In this document: positions 17,934 to 20,564 of the stretch, piece after piece
Layout of the letters: each line of letters opens with the position of its first letter
How positions within the stretch are numbered: the first letter of the stretch is position 1
Assembly: GCA_003194525.1 (NCBI GenBank)
Contig: NBIV01000965.1
Span: 1 to 20,564, forward strand
Length of the DNA: 20,564 nt
Direction: 5' to 3'
From: Gracilariopsis chorda
Taxonomy: Eukaryota; Rhodophyta; Florideophyceae; Gracilariales; Gracilariaceae
Notes under the pieces: model-generated
Seen by the model: only the letters and a program-made list of their open reading frames with translations
Database searches by the model: none
What the model was told of the DNA's origin: nothing
Translations under genes and position numbers: made by a program

Positions 17934-18675
17934 ACTCCCAACTCTGCAACTTGTACTCTGAAAAATCTCAGGCCTCTTCTGGAGCAGAGATCACTCGTTC
18001 CAGCTGTCTCTGCAAAGTTTGTCCTTATGAATCTATATATATGCAAGGAAGGGGTCTTCCGATTCAATTTCAAAGGAAATGAGTTCTTTGATGGTAAAAA
18101 TAGCAGAAGCATCACGAATCTTGAGCGCCGCATATCCAAACTCTCTCGTTCTAATGGATGAACTTGGCAGAGGAACTTCCATCCACGATGGGACCGCCAT
18201 CGCCTATGCAACTTTGTCGTATCTTGTTGCAAACACTGGTTGCACTACATTGTTTGTAACACTTTCCAATGATTGCATCACTTCATGGCCTCTATCCTCA
18301 TCTTATTCGAGCTTCATACATTGACTATCTGGAAGTGAAGGATGGAATGAATAATACAACATCTCCAGAGGTGGACGAATCTGGGCTTAAGAACCGCTCA
18401 TCTCAAGAACAGATCAAGTCCAGAATTATATTCCTTTACAAGTTAACGGATGGTGTGGTTCCCAGTATTTATGTTCTGAATGTTGCACGACTTGCGGGAA
18501 TACCCAAAGAAGTTATTGATGAGGCACAGGTCAAGGCATTCGACCTAGAAACGTCAATGAAGATTCAGAAAAAGTGCGGGAAGATGGCACATCTCATGGG
18601 AATGGCCTTTGGCAGCGAAAGGATGTGGTACAATATATTTCCCGCATAGTAGAACAAGGCTCTAAGACCTGACGC
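17934..18675 (+). pseudogene. MSH3: MutS homologue, MSH3-like ATPase domain, decayed
   Basis: MSH3 pairs with MSH2 to bind insertion-deletion loops in mismatch repair. In order: an eroded Walker A region (about 17934-17960), where the family has TGPNxGGKS but this copy reads TPNSATCT; SLVPAVSAKF; SDSISKEMSSLMVKIAEAS; Walker B and D-loop in SLVLMDELGRGTSIHDG (Asp at about 18157) with AIAYATLSYLV; TGCTTLFVT, favouring MSH3 over MSH6; then the C-terminal part with IIFLYKLTDGVVPSIYVLN and ARLAGIPKEVIDEAQ. Frame changes occur near 18050, near 18255 (two bases lost, where the family's conserved THYP/THFP should be) and near 18610. The loss of Walker A and the frameshifts mean no function. An MSH6 origin cannot be fully excluded. 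Confidence 0.8.
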
Positions 18676-18965
18676 AAGGACTGCCACGTTCGGTAAACAA
18701 ACTCAGGTATGAAGCCAAGAAAGCGTTAAATTTCAGTGACATCCATAGGAGCAATGAACTCTTCCCAACAGCCGAAGAAGCTGTTTCAAGTTATGTTTCA
18801 GTAAGCGAGGTTGCCCCGTCTTATTCTCCTATTCCGAAAAGGTACTAATCAGGATCAACATATCCATCACTTACAACAGTGGAAAATGAAGATGGAAGCA
18901 TTACGTATAAACCATGGAATTCGGTTTATGTCTGCGATAGACGGGTTCCGGGTCTTGGTTTATAG
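18669..18965 (+). pseudogene. Open frame after the MSH3 relic, one internal stop, unidentified
   Basis: Reading in one frame from 18669 gives 59 codons (LPRSVNKLRYEAKKALNF, then FPTAEEAVSSYVSVSE), a TAA at 18846-18848, then 38 more codons (NEDGSITYKPWNSVYVCD) to a TAG at 18963. The text looks coding on both sides of the TAA. It may be the tail of the MSH3 relic after another frameshift, because eukaryotic MutS homologues end in a variable helical tail, or it may be the start of a separate gene. I cannot choose between these. Confidence 0.35.
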
Positions 18966-19860
18966 AGAAAGGCCTCAGAAAACTAAATCACTCATCAAAT
19001 GGTGCACTAAGACTCCATTGATGTGAACACTCGTGCTGGTATGTCGCTTATATTCTATATGTATCACACGCCTCGTCTTCTGCCGTCCATCGAGCGTTCA
19101 TTAGAGCCTGTTTCTGTATATGTAAACTCTCCTGTGCCATACACTGCTAATCCATTGCGATTAGAGTACGAGCTACGAGAGGTAGTCCTTGTTATGGGCG
19201 AACGAGAGCATCTAGAAGAAGAGAAGACCAATTTTTGTTGCAGTATTATGTACAGATAGGTGCCTCTGCGCGACGTCAGTATGCGCAACACTTCAACAGC
19301 ACATCCATTTCTACATCCCTACTCCCTTTCATGTTTCAGGTGAAGAAAAGACAATACATAGTTTGTGAACTACAAACAGTGCCATGAGGATCACACAACC
19401 CTTTCACAATTTTGGTTGCTGATCGTCCTGTACGTGTAGAAGAACGTTTTCACGGAACAGAATATGCCCACGTTTTCTGATGTTGACAGGATTGACCTTT
19501 TTTATAGGTATCGTATGCTCGCTGCCTGCTTCGTTGTGCCGGCGTACGCTGGGCTAGGTGAGAACGAAGACAGACATGGCACAGATGCGAAAGACGGATA
19601 GTGCAAGTGATACATAAATCAACACATGTTCCCTGACTGGGCTACAATACAACGAAAGTGGAATTTTACTCGCACGTCGTACAACTGCCCGTACACAATT
19701 GATCGCTAGACTCATGAACGTACGTTGTCATAGTGAATTGTGCTCCACAAAAGCATGTCTTCACCTACCTAGTGATCAAAATCACCTCGCGAACGATGGG
19801 CGCATTAGAAATACTTCACTTTCTTTCGGACTTGTATTGTAGTGCTATGTGTAGAAAACC
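18966..19860. other. No recognised gene
   Basis: One open frame at 19023-19259 plus (78 codons, with PRLLPSIERSLEPVSVYVNS and a Glu-rich end) is the only candidate and shows no family feature. From 19260 to 19860 both strands are closed by frequent stops and I see no repeat or RNA gene. Confidence 0.4.
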
Positions 19861-19863
19861 TGT

Positions 19864-20564
19864 TTATAAATGTTGATGGGGCGGCATGCAGGAAAACAAA
19901 AAGAACCGCACTATAGAACAGAGCAACAGAGTTTCCGGGGAACCATCACTTCTTTCCATATGGAAGGGGGACCGACGGAAGGGAGACCGATGGAAGGGAG
20001 ACCGAAGGGAGCGTGAAAGGACCAACCTTGAATCCGCCTTCCGACTTCGGCTGAGCCACAGATCTCGGTTTTCTAGGGCCGCAGAAACGCAGGGGCGCTC
20101 GGTAGTCGTCTGATCAGCTACGGCAGTATTGACTCCGGATGAAACCTGACATCGGAGTTCAACAGTTGGTGTAACCGGGGTACTAGAGGCAAGAGCTACC
20201 GATAACACACGCAGTGACGCCTTTGCTTCCTCCAAGTGCTTTTCAATTCTGGAGAGCGTGTCGTTCTCTATTTGTGACATGTAGCGCTTGTAGTCAGACG
20301 ACTTCTGACCCGCATCTGTAAGAGGACTCTCCGATCCCATTTTCTTGGCTTAGATTAGCCAGCAAGGGGTCACCACCGGAATAAGCAGGGCCGCGATCAA
20401 GCATGACCCCCATATCGCTGATCATACCGCGATAAAAGGCTAGGGGATCCTTTGGACGATTCAGCTTCTTCTTCAATTCGGCATCGTACTGTGATTGAAG
20501 GGCGGCAACGGTTTCTTCCAAAGCGCGGACTTCAGCCACAGAAACAAATCCTGGTCGAGGCTCT
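19864..20564 (-). pseudogene. Coiled-coil protein fragment of unknown function, cut by right edge, frameshifted
   Basis: The minus frame is open from the window edge to 20294 and reads as a helix with heptad spacing (AEVRALEETVAALQSQYDAE), then AFYRGMISDMGVMLDRG. Near 20330 the text continues in the next frame (GQKSSDYKRYMSQIENDTLS, IEKHLEEAKASLRVL) down to 19864. One base gained or lost would join the two, so I treat this as one gene with a frameshift. Its C-terminal part contains a pentapeptide repeat encoded by the 15-bp repeat at 19962-20006. The N terminus is outside the window. A Gag-type coiled coil or a cellular cytoskeletal or nuclear-pore protein are both conceivable. No motif decides. 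Confidence 0.45.
19962..20006. repeat. 15-bp minisatellite, three units
   Basis: Units at 19962-19976, 19977-19991 and 19992-20006 follow GGAAGGGAGACCGAN, with one G in place of A in the first unit. The length is a multiple of three, so on the minus strand it adds a repeated R-S-P-F-x pentapeptide to the coiled-coil frame without breaking it. Purine-rich on the plus strand. Confidence 0.85.

Noticed and set aside
17930..18232. Minus-strand 100-codon frame
   Set aside because: It is antisense to the MSH3 relic, which has clear Walker B homology on the plus strand.

Overview
The window looks like a eukaryotic nuclear genomic segment made almost entirely of transposable-element sequence and decayed genes. 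I see no intact cellular gene. The cellular relics (RNA polymerase I largest subunit, the splicing factor PRP17/CDC40 and a MutS homologue of the MSH3 type) fix it as eukaryotic. They read through for hundreds of bases without obvious introns, which suggests an intron-poor lineage. An alga, perhaps a red alga, is my guess, but the sequence does not prove it.

Layout. Positions 1-6325 hold the 5' part of a Ty3/gypsy-type LTR retrotransposon on the minus strand: integrase (cut by the left edge), RNase H, reverse transcriptase, protease, Gag, a primer binding site matching a tRNA-Tyr 3' end, and a complete 5' LTR (5521-6325). It is broken by several one-base frameshifts and has lost its protease active-site aspartate. 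Positions 6331-8808 are AT-richer and hold one unidentified decayed coding stretch. Positions 8814-9583 are a solo LTR of the same superfamily with a perfect 5-bp target-site duplication (TGTAC). A 142-bp tandem repeat (9733-10107) and a tyrosine-recombinase relic (about 10570-10950, minus) follow. From about 12970 to 18675 come the housekeeping relics: RPA1 (plus) and PRP17 (minus) in convergent order with their stop codons about 40 bp apart, an unidentified minus-strand relic, and MSH3 (plus). The right end carries an unidentified coiled-coil reading frame that runs off the window.

The most unusual signal is structural. The retrotransposon, in its protein-coding part as well as its LTR, is packed with small near-perfect hairpins. 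Stems are usually 4-7 bp (one is 10 bp) and loops 1-5 nt, recurring roughly every 18-28 nt in the densest stretches. Stem sequences differ from one hairpin to the next, so this is not a sequence repeat. Comparing the two LTRs shows stems kept at matching positions with both arms changed in a compensating way. Scattered checks in the housekeeping relics show nothing comparable. This looks like an ordered-structure property of the element family, or the footprint of a hairpin-perfecting mutation process, and I do not recognise it from described element families.
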